From Diatrype stigma (taxonomy: Eukaryota > Ascomycota > Sordariomycetes > Xylariales > Diatrypaceae): 64,000 nucleotides of DNA. Under the pieces are notes generated by a model. That model was not told the DNA's origin, did no database searches, and was given only the letters and a program-made list of their open reading frames with translations. Positions 36,421 to 49,770 of the stretch are shown here, in pieces; the first letter of the stretch is position 1, and the number at the start of each line of letters is the position of its first letter. The stretch is taken from contig JAKJXP020000043.1 in assembly GCA_022225965.2 (NCBI GenBank), positions 248,001 to 312,000 of the forward strand. Direction: 5' to 3'. The position numbers and the translations under genes are program-made.

Positions 36421-36849
36421 TATATTAAGAATAAAACATTTTTAGTTCGTATTTAGGATTTATTATTACGATATATGGAAATAAAAAAAAAATAAAGGTA
36501 TTATCGACCTTTTAAAAGAAAATTAAATAATTATCGAATTAATATTTAAATAATATAAATATAAAATCGTAATTAAGTTTTATTTATAAGGCATTATTAA
36601 ATAAAAACTTATTAACGAAACCTTTTAATTATTATATAATACGGATCGCATAAATTATTAATTATAAGTTTTTTTTTTGTAATAACTTATTTCGTAATTT
36701 GGATTATTAAAAATAACGTATATAAGAAACGAATAATTGTAAACCTATAACCATAAAATAAGGTAATATTAAAAAACGCATATTTATTATTTAAATAATA
36801 CGAAATAACGGCGAAATTATGCGAAAAAAGATTCATTATTATAATAAAT

Positions 36850-37320
36850 ATTAAAAAATTCTTTTATTAATCTTTAATATAAAAGGAATTCCGAAACATT
36901 TTTATTATCGTTAATTATAAAAAATTAAAACGCCTAAATATATTATCCATAAGCTTTAAAAATTTATTTCCGTTTATATAACGACAGATTAATTAAATCC
37001 TAAGACCTTATAAGCATTACTTAATAACTTATATTAACGACATTATAATATTTTTTAATAATTAAAAAAAGTATTTAAAATATTTAAATTAAGTATTTAT
37101 AATATTCGAAAATATTAAATTATTATTTTTTTTTAAAGTTCTTTATAAAATATCCGTTAATATAATTATTAAGCTTTCAAATAAACGGCTTTGGATTATA
37201 AATAACGAAGGAAAAATTAAAGGCTATTCGTTATGTTAAGTCCTTTACGAACTTTAATAATTTAAAGCATTAAATTGGGTTTATAAATTAATTAAAGCAT
37301 TTAATAAAAAATTATGCCCA
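36850..37320 (+). pseudogene. Gypsy 2 reverse transcriptase remnant
   Basis: At 37,028-37,045 the plus strand reads TYINDI, the Y-x-D-D site with Asp to Asn, followed by IIFFNN and later LLISPKKS/F-like and LSTTEEKLKAI-like blocks seen in fungal Gypsy reverse transcriptases. RNase H is expected after 37,300 but was not readable. Confidence 0.75.
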
Positions 37321-38415
37321 TTATAATAAGCCCTTTAAGCAATTTAAAACTTGATTATTAAAGCAAGGCCGGAATTAAAGCAAAATCTTTAATAAATAAT
37401 AATATAAGGCTTATATTTATAATATTAGTTTTTAATTAAAAAATAAAAAATTGGAATTTTTTAATGCATTAAAAATGCATTACTTAAAAAAATTACCTTA
37501 ACTTATTTCGATCCGATTACATAAACGTTTATTTAATTAGATACGTTTAAAAATGGCTTTAAAATAATGCTGTTTCATATAATTCCGGAATATTTTTAAA
37601 ACGGAAAAAACTAAATATTTAAAACAGTTATACGTTTTATATTATATTTAAGCAAATGCATTAATTAAGCAAAAAAAACATATTAGCTTATAAAATTAAA
37701 AATAACATGCCTAATATAAGTAATTAAAAAATTACGGATATATATTAAATTTACGGAAAAGCTTTCGGTAATAATACTTATTAATTATAATATTATTAAA
37801 AGCATTATTAAAAAGAAAAATTTAAAAACCCAAAATATTACCAAAATTAATTACCGATTATAAACGGCCTTAATATTTTTAAGAAAATATCCGTTATTAA
37901 TAATATATATACTTAAAAACCTTAATATAATGCCAAATGCGTTATTACGACTATTAGTTCGTAATAGCAATGCCCTTTTAAGAAAAATACTTTAGATACG
38001 ATATTTCTAATTAAGAACTTGCCAATAAAAAAGGCCCTTAAAAATAAAAGCCAAATAAATATAACAAGCCTTATTAAAAATTTTAAAAAGAAAATACGCA
38101 AAGAATATAAAGTCGATAATTAAAAGCAATAACGCAAAATCGTGGAAAACTTAAAAAAATTACGTGATAACAACTAGCCAATAAAAAATGCGACGTTTCG
38201 TTTTAGCGAAAATAAGCTGTTATATTTAAAATGCTCGCTATTAAGTAAGCGCCTATATATATTTCATATATATAAATAAGAAATATTAAAAAAATGCTAT
38301 AATAAACGCTTTTATTAAGGCATTATAATAACGTAAAAAAAACTTATATTATCGTATTATATTTCATAAACGTAAAGAAATATAAAAAAATATATAAAAT
38401 ATTATTTAATATATA

Positions 38416-39255
38416 TATATATATATAATATTACGCAATCGACGGCCCAAAGGGCCATGTCGGTATACGTTTAGTTTTAATATAATAAGAAACCTTAAAC
38501 CGAAATTAAAAAGAAAAACCTATTAATTCGTACCGAAGTCGCTTTTTTGGTTACATATAAAAAATATCCAAAACGGTTTTTGCCCGCTTTTTGTTATAAA
38601 AAAGCGTAAAGCCATTTATTAAATTAAAAAAAAAATTATAACGCGAAATCGATCCGGCTTTGCGCCGCAAACGTACGGCGTATATATTATTAAGTATGGT
38701 GCCGATATATTAAATAAGCGAAAGTAAGTTATAAGGAAAAAAAAAAGGGCGATACGGAATGGCTCGTACGTCCGGTATATCGCTCCGGATATAAATAAAC
38801 CACTTGCCCCGGCCGGCGTCGATGCGACGACGACTTAACCGGCAAAATAAATTATATACTGCCTTTAAAATATAAATACCCTATTTTTTTTTCGTCCGGA
38901 AATTTTTTTTTTTTTTTTTAATAATAACAATTAATTCGATACGTAATTTTTTCCCGCCATCGATCCGACCCTTAAAAATAAAGGCTCGGACCGACTTTTT
39001 ATTATTTTTTAATTCATTGCAATTATTTCTTTTATTCTTTGCGTTATACGCGAATTCGAATCGCCTTTAAGCGTCCGGAAATCCGGACGCCCAGGGTCGG
39101 TCCGAATTTGCGCAGTCCTTTATTATTTCCGACGTCGATCCGACGTTTGTTAATTTCGATAATATATTATTTAATTATTTAATTCTATTTGTTCGCCCGC
39201 TTTATGGCCGACCTTGCCTCGCTTTTTCCGCCTTATCGTCTTGTTACCGTTTCCG
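38416..39255 (-). mobile_element. Tad1-like LINE, copy C (0.84 kb, 5'-truncated)
   Basis: Shares the 3' end of copy A. Exact 15-bp target duplication ATTATTTAATATATA at 38,401-38,415 and 39,256-39,270. Inserted into Gypsy 2. Confidence 0.9.
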
Positions 39256-39899
39256 ATTATTTAATATATAACAATATTCGAATATTGCGTTATTAGCCGT
39301 GTGAAAAGTTATAATTAATTTAAGCACCTTTAGTTCCGTTTTATACGGTTACGTTAAATATTATTACGATTATGCCATTAATAAAGTTTATCCATATAAA
39401 ATGGTCGATTTCTAAATTCGATTTGTTTAATGCATTTATAATAATTACGAATAAAGCATTTAAAATAACCTTAATCGTTTTAAAACATTTATAATACTTT
39501 AATAAAAACTAAGAACTTATAATTAATTGATAATTATTAATAAGCAATTAAAGGATCTTAAAAGTAATTATTATAAATAAAAATACGAAATTCGTATAAG
39601 AAATATAATATAAAATGTAATTAATAATGGAAATATATTAATAATATATAATAACTTATTATTTATAAATAAATAATTTATTTAAACGTAAAAATTAAAC
39701 GATAAAAACGGCATTCTAATATTAAAACTGGATATATTTTAAAAAGTTATAAGTAAAAGCTATATTATAACTTATAACGATACTTAATAATAAAAAGTTA
39801 TTTAACGAATATTTTATAAATATCCGAATATACTTAAAAAACTACCATTATAGCGGCTTATTAATTAATTAATAACTGCAATGTTTCGAAAAGCGATAT

Positions 39900-40195
39900 A
39901 AATTATAAAGTCGCTAATAATTTATGTCATAACCCAGAAATATAACGCCAAGCATAAATCGGTAATATTTGAAAAAGAATTATGAATTAAAATGCGCCTA
40001 TATAAAGAATACTTATTGCCATATATTCCTAATAAGAAAATAGCCCTTCGGTTTATAGGCCCTTTTAAGGTAATACGTAAGGTAAATAATTTAATTTACG
40101 AATTAAATTTTAATAAGGCTTGGAATATATATCTAATAATATTAATAATTTACTTAAAACCGATAATTGCGCCGGAAAATAATCCGTATTAACAA
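39900..40195 (+). pseudogene. Gypsy 2 integrase C-terminus (GPF/Y module)
   Basis: An open stretch at 39,992-40,192 contains ALRFIGPFKVIRKVNNLIYE, then ELNFNKAWNIYLIILIIYLK with P-x-x-A-P-x-x-x-P-Y after it. This matches the G-P-F/Y module of Ty3/Gypsy integrases, whose typical end reads H-P-V-I-S-x-x-H-L-E-P; His to Tyr and Val/Ser to Ile/Leu are mostly RIP-type changes. The 66-codon frame survives by chance and is not a gene of its own. Confidence 0.8.
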
Positions 40196-40797
40196 ATTTC
40201 GACATTATTACGCAAAAAATTAGCTATGGAAATTAAAGAAAATAAAAAAATCTTTAAGAAACCTTATAAATACTTCGAAATAAAAAGGCTATTAAATAAA
40301 CGAATATTTCGGAAAAGATTTAAATATTTAATACGATAAATAAGTTTTAATGCCGTATACGATAAATAATACTTATAATAAAATTTAATCGATATAATTA
40401 AAAAAGAATATAAGAATGCAATAAAAAAATAAAATATATTCCAAAACTTAACGCATTTATAAATTAAGAACTTTACGAATTTCCGATGCTAATACAAAAA
40501 CCGCTACTTATTATTATCATATTAAAAAAAAGAATATAATTAAAAGCGGCTAAGGCTTTTTATTTAACCCCTTAAATTAATCGCAAAAAATTCGAATAAA
40601 GCCCAAAAAAGAAATCCAAATAAGCAAGGACATATAATAAAACAAAAGCGGTTATTTCGATTAACGAATTGCTAATAATTAAAATAAACAAAAGCTTTTA
40701 TAAGCAAAAGTAAGCGGCAATATTGCCGAAAAAATAATTATATCGTTTTTTCTTAATTATTTAAACTTTTAACCTATTATTTATACATTATTTATAT

Positions 40798-43096
40798 ATA
40801 TATATAATATTATGCGGTCGACGGCCCAAAAGGCCATGCCGGTATACGTTTAATTTTAATATAATAAAAAACCTCAAACCGAAATCGAAAAAAAAAACCT
40901 ATTAATTCGTATCGAAATCGCTTTTTTAGTTACATATAAAAGGTATCCAAAACGGTTTTTGCTTATTTTTTATTATAAAAAGGCCTAAAGCTATTTGTTA
41001 AATTAAAATAAAATTATAACGCAAAACCGATCCGGCTTTATGCCGTAAACGTACGGCGTACGTATTATTAAATATAATGCCGATATATTAAATAAACGAA
41101 AATAAATTATAGGAAAAAAAAGGGCAATATGGAATGGCCCGTATGCCCGATATATCGCTTCGGATATAAATAAACCATTTATTCCGGCCGGCGTTAACGT
41201 AACGACGACTTAATCGGCAAAATAAATTATATACCGCTTTTAAGGTATAAATATCCTACTTTTTTTCCGTTCGGAAATTTTTTCCTTTTTTTTTTTTTAA
41301 TAATAACAATTAATCCGATATATAACTTTTTCCCATTATCGATTCGACCCTTAAAAATAAAGGCTCGAATTAATCTTTTATTATTTTTTAATTTACTGTA
41401 ATTATTTTTTTTTATTTTTTATATTATGCACGAATTCGGATCGTTTTTGGACGTTCGGAAATCCGGACGCCTAAGGTCGGTTCGAATTTGCGTAATTCTT
41501 TATTATTTCCAACGTTAATCCGATATTTGTTAATTTTAATAATATATTATTTAGCCGTTTAATTTTATTTATCCGTCCGTTTTATAGCCGACTTTATTTC
41601 ATTTTTTCCGCTTTATCGTTTTATTACCGTTTTTACGGCTTAGTCGTTTCGATTTCGTAACGATATCGGGCCTTTTTAAAAAGCTCGTTCTTAATATTTC
41701 GATTTATTCCGACTTTTTATTAAAAAAAATAAAATGCATGCCTTATACGTATCGCATAACGAAAAACCCTTTTTTATTTTATTGCGATCGTTATAAGTCG
41801 TTTCGTTTTCGTATCGTTATATCCCGATATTTAATCGATATAATTAATAAATTTCGTTAATATATTACGTATAAGCATTATAAAAAAACCATTTCCGATT
41901 GTTACGAAATAAGTTTCCCGTTTTTTTTTCGAGGTCGTTTTAATTTCGCTTAATTCGCCGATAGTTTTAAGCCCGAATTCCGAAAATTCTAGTCGTTTGT
42001 TATAAAGTATTAAGCGGACCTTATCGAAAACGCGTAAAAAATAAGCTAAAATTTTTTATAAATCGGTTCGTATTAATTCCGTTTTAAAACGTTAAACGTA
42101 TATACGATATTTTATATAAGGCTCGATCCGTTATATATAAGCGCGCTAAAAAGCTGCCCGTTTATGCGTCGCCTTTGGGTAACCTTTTTAATAACGTCGT
42201 AATAATTACGTTTATTTTTATTTACATTTCGGCCCGTATTTATATTCCAACCTTTTCCGTTTGGGCCCGCAATAAGGTAAAACCGACTTTGCGTTTTGAA
42301 TTCCTAAATATTAATATTTTTCAATTATTGGAATTTATTAAAGTATATCGTTACGATTTTAATTCGGCCTTTTTATTTAGTCCTAATTCCATTCGTAATC
42401 GTCCGGCGGTCGTTGCTTTTCCTTTTTCGGCGATAGCGAAAGCTTTTTTTGTACCCAATAAATGCGCTTTCGGCGCGTTTTCGGTTGGTTTTCGGGCCGG
42501 ACGCTTTTCGTTGCGTTAATAATTAAGTTATGGTATTAATACGGCGTATATCTTGTCGTAATTTCGGTTAACCCTTGTATCGTTTTCGGATCGGCATTAA
42601 GCCGTTCGTTTTTTAATTTATGCATCGTAATTAATTTTCCTGCTTTCGATAAAACGTCGTTTTATTTTTTTTTCGGAATCGGTTTATAATAAATAAAACT
42701 ATTTTCGCAGTAATTTATCCGTATTCGATACGTCGTTGGTCCGTATACGTTAGGCCTTATTCGGTAAGAAATTAACGTTTTATTCCAATAATAGCTTCGA
42801 TATTAACTTATATTATTCGAACCGGCCGAAACGTATTAATTATTTCGTTACGTAACCGGTTAAACTTATAATTAATAATGCCTCGTCGTATCGAAAACCC
42901 TTTAATCCTACCAATAATGCCGATCAAAAATGAACTACGTTTAGGCAGTAATTCAGATAATGCGGCAGCGTTTTTTTTTATTGCTTATAAGCGTATATCG
43001 GAATAATATCGGAAATACGTCGCTTCGTTAAAAAGCTACGTAAGCCAATCTTTTCGGTTCTAGCCTATACTAACATCGAGCTTTGGAATTTCGCCA
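40798..43096 (-). mobile_element. Tad1-like LINE, copy D (2.3 kb, 5'-truncated)
   Basis: Aligns with copy A from 22,283 to about 24,575. Flanked by a 16-bp duplication, TATACATTATTTATAT at 40,782-40,797 and TATATATTATTTATAT at 43,097-43,112, differing by one C to T. Inserted in Gypsy 2 downstream of the integrase. The 114-codon plus-strand frame at 42,175-42,519 is antisense. Confidence 0.9.
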
Positions 43097-43112
43097 TATA
43101 TATTATTTATAT

Positions 43113-45202
43113 TTATACGAACTAATTAATAAATTTAATAATATAAAAATTTCTCTTAAAGTAAATAATATAAATAACAAAAACGACTTCGCTAATATAA
43201 AAAAACGTATAAAGGGATTTTAATAACTTATAATACATTCTAATAATTTTTCTTCCTTTTGTAATATTAACTTAATAATTTAATTAATTATTTCCCATTT
43301 TATTTCGGTTTTTTAATATTTATTAATATTTCTTTTTAATATAATATAACTTATTTATTATACAAAAATAACTAATAATATCAATAATTATCATTAAAAA
43401 ATTATTAATTTATTTATTAATTACTTAAAATAATAGGAATTACTTATTTATATATTTGCCTTAATATAATATATAATATATCCAATATTTAATTTCCGGT
43501 AATATTTATTGGCCCTTTTATTATATAAAATTCCCCAGTTATTATTTATTAATTACAAATATTTTAAATAAACATAATAATATATATTCCGTTGCCGTTT
43601 AAAGTAATTAGTTATTTCCTAACGGCTTTTCGAAATACCGAAATTACAGTAATAATAAAAATTCCCGAATATTTATAAAAGAAACTATTTAAAATATATT
43701 TCGAAAACATTTTAACGATCGAAAGTCGTATTTAAAAGCAATTAATAAAATAGGTAAAAGCGGGTCCTGGCCGTAATAATGTTCGGAATAATATCCGTTA
43801 TTATTTAAGCAATTATTTACATTATTTAAATAATAATTACGGACGAAATTTATAGGTAATTTTTAGCTTTTAGGCGCTTTTTAATGCATTTTTTTAACGA
43901 AACCAGTAATAACGCCCGTTCCAATTGGCTTTAATAATAAGCCCCGATTATTATGAAGAATAAAAATAATTTATAAATACCGTAATTATTAAAAATAAAA
44001 GCTTTTACGAATGCTTTATATAAAAGATTGCTTTTTAATAACTTATAAAGAAAAATGAATTAAAATAAATTATTAAGAAAAATTTTTCCGAATGGCTTAT
44101 AAAAAAAACTGCTTTTAAGCGGTTTATATAATCAGTTATTTTTTAGCGGCTTTTATGGACGCCTATTATTTAACGGTTTAGCAATATCGCTAAATATATC
44201 CGCCGGCAATATTTAGCGCCGACCAAACCTTAATTTTTCATACGAATTTAATTTAATCGGTACCGTAATATTTTTTACCGATAATTTATTTTTATTAATT
44301 TACCGTTTAGAAATTCCTTTAAATATTACGTAAATATTTTTAATAATCATTATTAATATTCGTTAATTCGACGGCATTTAAATATAATAAATTATTATTA
44401 TAAAAGCCATTATTATTTAATAATTAAATGCTACTTTAACCATATTTACGGAAATAATATTTCGATTTATTAATAAAAAAATGCCGAATATAATTTTCGT
44501 TATAAATAAAAACGAAACATTATAAATAATAACGTAAAGCAATATTAATTAGCGGCAAATACGAATTGCTAATTATGGTACCGAATATATACAAACCATA
44601 TGCGGAAATAATGCAAAAATTATGGCCTTTAACGACGTTGTTCTTTATTAAACGCGTATTTCGCAGTTCCGAAAAGAAATATCCGAAAAAGCTACTTTTA
44701 CGAATCGGCCTCTTTTTAATGCTTCGTTTATAAACCGGTTTTTACGTATTTTTAATCCTAAAACCGAATTCCGCGACCTTAAATTAAATTTTAATAATTA
44801 CGACGAATACATACGAATTATAAATTACCGAAACTTTTATCGAATATTTCGTAAAAATTAATTTAAATTATTAATATTATATATTACCGAATAAACCGAA
44901 TAAATAAATGGACGAAATATAAAATATTCGGAATTACTAATAACTTTCAAAATAAAAAATTAAATAAATAATACGACATAAATAATATTAAGATTTTCGT
45001 ATATAATAAATAAAGCGAAATATTTTAATATAAGGATTAAGTTTATATGTAATTAAGTTTTTAATTTTAATTATGCAATTAAGTTATTAAATAATCGAAT
45101 ATTGCTTTTTAATTTATAAAAACTAAAAATATTACGTATTTTTTATATATATTAAATATTATCCATTACGAAAACGTAAATGATATTTCGTAAAAGAATA
45201 TA
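43113..45202. other. 3' internal part of Gypsy 2, unidentified
   Basis: AT-rich, RIP-altered, no readable domain. It lies between the LINE D insertion and the right LTR. Its length beyond pol suggests the element once carried extra sequence or another nested insertion. Confidence 0.45.
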
Positions 45203-45461
45203 TATTACGTAATATAATAATCCCTAAAATTATTCGATATTACGTATTTTTATTTAATATTATTAAGAACTATATAAAAATGTTTAAAGTTCTTAATATT
45301 TTATAGCAATTTATGCTTTTATTATTTTATAACTTTATTTTATATTGGTAATAAATAATACTAAGCATTACATAACGGTATTATGCCCTTATATATAATC
45401 GACGTTATCGACGCCGCCGGCATTTCTAGCTAGAAATAGGGAATCCGGAATGTCCATAATA
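45203..45461 (+). repeat. Gypsy 2 right LTR (259 bp)
   Basis: Aligns over its full length with 30,706-30,964; ends CCATAATA followed by the ATAAT target duplication. The shared core includes TAGCAATTTATGCTTTTATT. Confidence 0.9.
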
Positions 45462-45466
45462 ATAAT

Positions 45467-46350
45467 TATATTTATAATTATATTTATAATTATATTTATA
45501 ATTATAATTATAAATATAAATATAATTATAAATGCTAATAGCTATTAATATTAATATAAATAAATAATACATATATATAAAGAATGTATCTAATTAAAGG
45601 GCTAAATAATAATAAGTAAATAATAATAAATTAATAAAACTTATAACGCGTCGTTTTTAATATAATACTTTTTTAAGCCATAATAAATTTTTAATATAAA
45701 AAGTTTAACGAAAAAATTAATTAATAAATAAAAATTATTAAAGCCGATTATATAACGATTTAAAAACGAATTTATATAAAAAATAAACTATTTACATTTT
45801 TAAATAAAGCTTTTCGTTTATAAATTCTTTATTAAATTCATAGCTTTATATTAAAAGGTTATTTAAAACGAACGAAAATATACGACTTTTTTTGTTATAT
45901 TTATTTCTTGCCGAAACGTTTCCGAAATGTAGCCGTTTTCGTTTAAGCTTATTATATTTATAAGCGAGTTAAGAATTTCCGTAATTTAGTTATTCGATTT
46001 TTTAATTTCTTATTAATTTCGTTTCGTCTTTACTTTAATATTTCCGTTAATTACGTAAAATATTTCTTTTTATATTCGTAACGGCATTATATATAAATAA
46101 GTTTTAATCGTAATCGATAAATTAACGAAAATGCGTTATTACGTATTCGTTTTCGATATAAAAGTTAAAACTTTTAAAAACGCTTTCGTAATTTAAATTT
46201 ATAAATTTTACGGAATTCTTAATATAATTATATTTAATAAACATATATAATTCGTTTTTACGTTTTAAAATAAACTTAATTACCGATTAAGCATTAGCTT
46301 ATATTATTCGTTAATATATTATCTTAAATCCAATAGCTAAATAGAAATTA
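45467..46350. other. Old repeat patchwork passing into Gypsy 3 remnant
   Basis: The first ~170 bp continue the ATAATTATA and TTAATATTAATATAA patchwork seen left of Gypsy 2 at 29.2-30.7 kb, as expected if Gypsy 2 split it. From about 45,650 the sequence looks like decayed coding DNA without a readable domain. Confidence 0.5.
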
Positions 46351-47200
46351 TTAATAACGTTATGAAAAAATATTTCCGTTTTTATTATTCCTTTTATTAA
46401 AACGACTAAATCGATTGGTTTTTATTAACGGAATTCGCCGAAAATAATGCCGTTTCGGAAATAGTTAATATATTATTCATTTTCGTTAATTACGGTTTTT
46501 ATTTACAAATGAATACCAAATTAAATTGCCTTATTATCATTCTTAAAACATTAATTCGTTAATAGAAATCTTATAATGTTACGATTATAACTAATAAAAT
46601 CGAAAAGGTTTTAATAATAATTAGGTTTTTTATAATAAGATCTTAAAAACGTTAAATTAAAAATGCAACCCGGTATCGAATTAATGCCGGTATATTCGAA
46701 ATAAAAAAATAACGTTAAGTTAATATTAAAAATATTAAGATAAAACGATTTATAAAAGAGCTAAATAATAATTAAATGGGCCTTTTTTATTACGAAAACA
46801 AATAAACGAATCGTAGCCGTTTAAATATCTAATTATTTTCGAAATTTTCCCGTTTTTTATATTTTATTAATCTGAAGGCAGTAATAAAGCTTTTTCGATT
46901 AAAAAGCCATTAACGAAAAATTAAACCGACGAACCGAAGGCGTTATAATATTACAAAATGAAAAAAATAAAAAATAAGAAATAATAGTTTAATAAAATTC
47001 TTAATTTTTGATATATACGAATGGGATTATAATACTGAATAAAATAGCCGGTTCCGTATCGGTTTATTTAAAATCCGGCCCGGAATTTTTAAAAATATAA
47101 CGGTAATATAGTAAATTTTTATAAAAAGAATTCCATTAAGCTAAGCCCTTTAAATTAATAAATATGGCCCGAAAAAACCGCGGTTTGAATTTATAATTAA
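46350..47200 (+). pseudogene. Gypsy 3 integrase remnant (core end to chromodomain-like tail)
   Basis: With stops ignored, the plus strand at about 46,420-46,520 reads WFLLTEFAENNAVSE, then FIFVNYGFYLQMN, the A-x-N-N-x-x-S...F-F-x-N-Y-G-x-H-P pattern late in Ty3/Gypsy integrases. A GLFYYE-like block (family G-P-F) follows near 46,770, and a segment near 47,000-47,150 could be a chromodomain-like tail. It is a different copy or family from Gypsy 2. Confidence 0.65.
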
Positions 47201-49770
47201 CGAATTATATAAAAAATAAAGTTTTTATTTATATAAGCCCAAAAGGCTTAATAAGTCGCAAAACGATTTATATTAATAAGAAAAATACAAATAACAAAAA
47301 AGCCGTAATTAAAAGGCCAAAATTAAATTACGAAAGCCAAAATAAAACCGAAATAATAATTAATTAATTATAATTAATGTTAAAACATTAATAAAACGCA
47401 GCTTAATATATTACTGCAAATAAAAACCGGCAAAAAAAAGAAATTATTGCTTAATAAGCGGCAAAATCGAACGAAAACGTCGCTATATCGTCGTTTATTT
47501 AATTACGGCCGAATTTCGTAATTAAAATTTGCTTTATTTCCTAATAAAAAGCGCGTTTAATGATTATTTAAATTTATTAGCCGGTATTGCCGAATATAAA
47601 ACGCGATTTAATAATAACCTTTTAAGTCGCTTAGGTATTATCGTTTTATTATTTTTTTATTAATTAATTAAAAACGAAACGAATACGAAACGGAATATTT
47701 ACGTTATAAATACGAAAAACGGAATTTTGTATTTGCATTAAAATACGATACGTAACGATTTAAACGGTATATATATTCGGGATTTAAGCGTTTTACGGTT
47801 AATTTAATATTAATATAATATTAAACGATTAACAAATAAAATACATTTGCTTTTTTTTAACGCCAGTTTTATTAATAGCAATACGATAAGTTTTTTTAAC
47901 CGTTTCGATAATAATGCAAACGTAAAATATAATCGTAACGATAATAATCCGGATATTATCCGAATAAATTCGAACGAATTTATTTGCGAAATTTAAAAGT
48001 AAATTATTATTATTATCGTCGTCGTTTTAAATAACGCCGAAAAAATAATCGACTTAACGCAAAAAAACGAATAAATCCGCTTAATTGATTTATATTTTAA
48101 ACGACGCCGAAATATAAAACTATTAATAAATAAACCTTACGTTATTCGTAAAACGCCATTAAAATGCCGATTAAATTTACGAATTGGCAAAGGTTTTTAC
48201 GATCGATATATAATAAATATATTACGTTTATTATATTCGTTTATTCGTATATAAATGCCGGCATTTCGTCGTTAATCGGAACGAAATGCTTTATAATATA
48301 TCGAAAGCATTTTATATATAGCGATTTCGTTAAAAAAACGAAACGAAAGCGGTATAAGAACGGAAAAGCATAATGTCGACGCGGTAATAATATCGATAAG
48401 CAAATAAATAAACGGAAAACAAACGAAACGATAAAATGGATATAAATATTAATCGATCGAAAAAAAAAACAACGGAATAATTACGATTCGGCAAGCTTTA
48501 AAAAGAATTATAAAATAAAAGGAAATATTAACGTATTTATATTTTAAATACGGGGCCTTATAATTAATAATTAATTATATAAATATATAATTATTATAAT
48601 AATACGTTATTTAAGGCAGGTATTTATTTCTAAATCCGGCTTAGCGTTTTGAATTAATAAAAGGTACGGAATTAAGTAATTTATTAAAATATACGTTATT
48701 CGGAACAAGTAGTTTTTTTTTCGGATCCGGTTTAACGTTATTAAATATATTTCGAATTAATACCAAATTATAATTAAAATACCTTTTTCCTATTGCCTAA
48801 TAATTCAAAAAATTAATTTTAGGAAGTAATTAAAAATAATTACTTAAAAAAGGAATTTATTATTACGGTATTAAATATATAACTATTGGCCCGGTTTTAC
48901 ATTATTGTATATAAAGAAACGTTTCGTTCTTTTTAACTTAAATCTTTTTTTTCTTTTCGTGTAATAATAATTATATCTTTTCGATTTTATATTTGCTTAT
49001 AGCCGTAATAACATTTGCGCTATGAATTTAGCTAAAAAGAAAAATGTTTTTTTATTTGCTTATTTATAGGAATTTATATATAAAATTAAACAAATTAACA
49101 TCTTTTATATAAACGAGAATTAAAGCCCATATGTATCGGCGTCGGCCTTTAGCCGTATAACTAAAGCCGATAAAAATAACTAAAAGCTTATAGCTATATA
49201 ATAACGCATTACTCGATCAAAATACCGCGGTTATAATATACGTAATATCGCATATATTACTACTATTACGCTTAATAAATTAATAGTCATAAAAAAGACG
49301 AAACGGTTTAAATTAAATATTAATTCGTTTATTATATTATAAGACGAGCCGTTATTCGGGCCGCCTTTAAAAAAAGAAAACCATTACATAATAAGACTTA
49401 TTAAAGATTTAATTAATAATAAGCTTATAATAATATACGAAAGCTTATAAATTATAAATATATTAAATTATATATTATAAATATTAATATAAAGGCATTT
49501 ATATTAAAGAAAATGTTATATTAATTAAATTTATTAAATATAATAAACCGATATTTATTAAAATTAACGAAATTCGAAATAGGTCTTAAGTAAATAATAA
49601 GTAATAATAAGTTATAATTCTTAAAGTAAAACATAGCTTTACTTTACTTAAAACCTTAATAAGCTGGCTTATTTTTTAATAAAGTATAAAGATAAGAATT
49701 ATAAGCTAGTAAATACTTTATTATTAAAAAACAGTAATAATATATCCGTTAACTTTTAGCCGATACCGTT
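47200..49770. other. Decayed transposon sequence to the island edge
   Basis: RIP-altered, no readable domain; the open frame at 48,164-48,373 matches nothing I know. Composition returns to normal between about 49,760 and 49,800. Confidence 0.5.

Larger units (their letters stand above)
30706..45461 (+). mobile_element. Gypsy 2, LTR retrotransposon with three nested LINE insertions
   Basis: Paired 259-bp LTRs (30,706-30,964 and 45,203-45,461) and an exact 5-bp target duplication ATAAT (30,701-30,705 and 45,462-45,466) define the element to the base. Gag/protease, reverse transcriptase and integrase remnants run in that order on the plus strand, which fits Ty3/Gypsy. Subtracting LINE copies B, C and D leaves about 10.5 kb. 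About 2.6 kb follows the integrase before the right LTR (40,193-40,781 and 43,113-45,202) and holds nothing I can identify. Confidence 0.9.
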
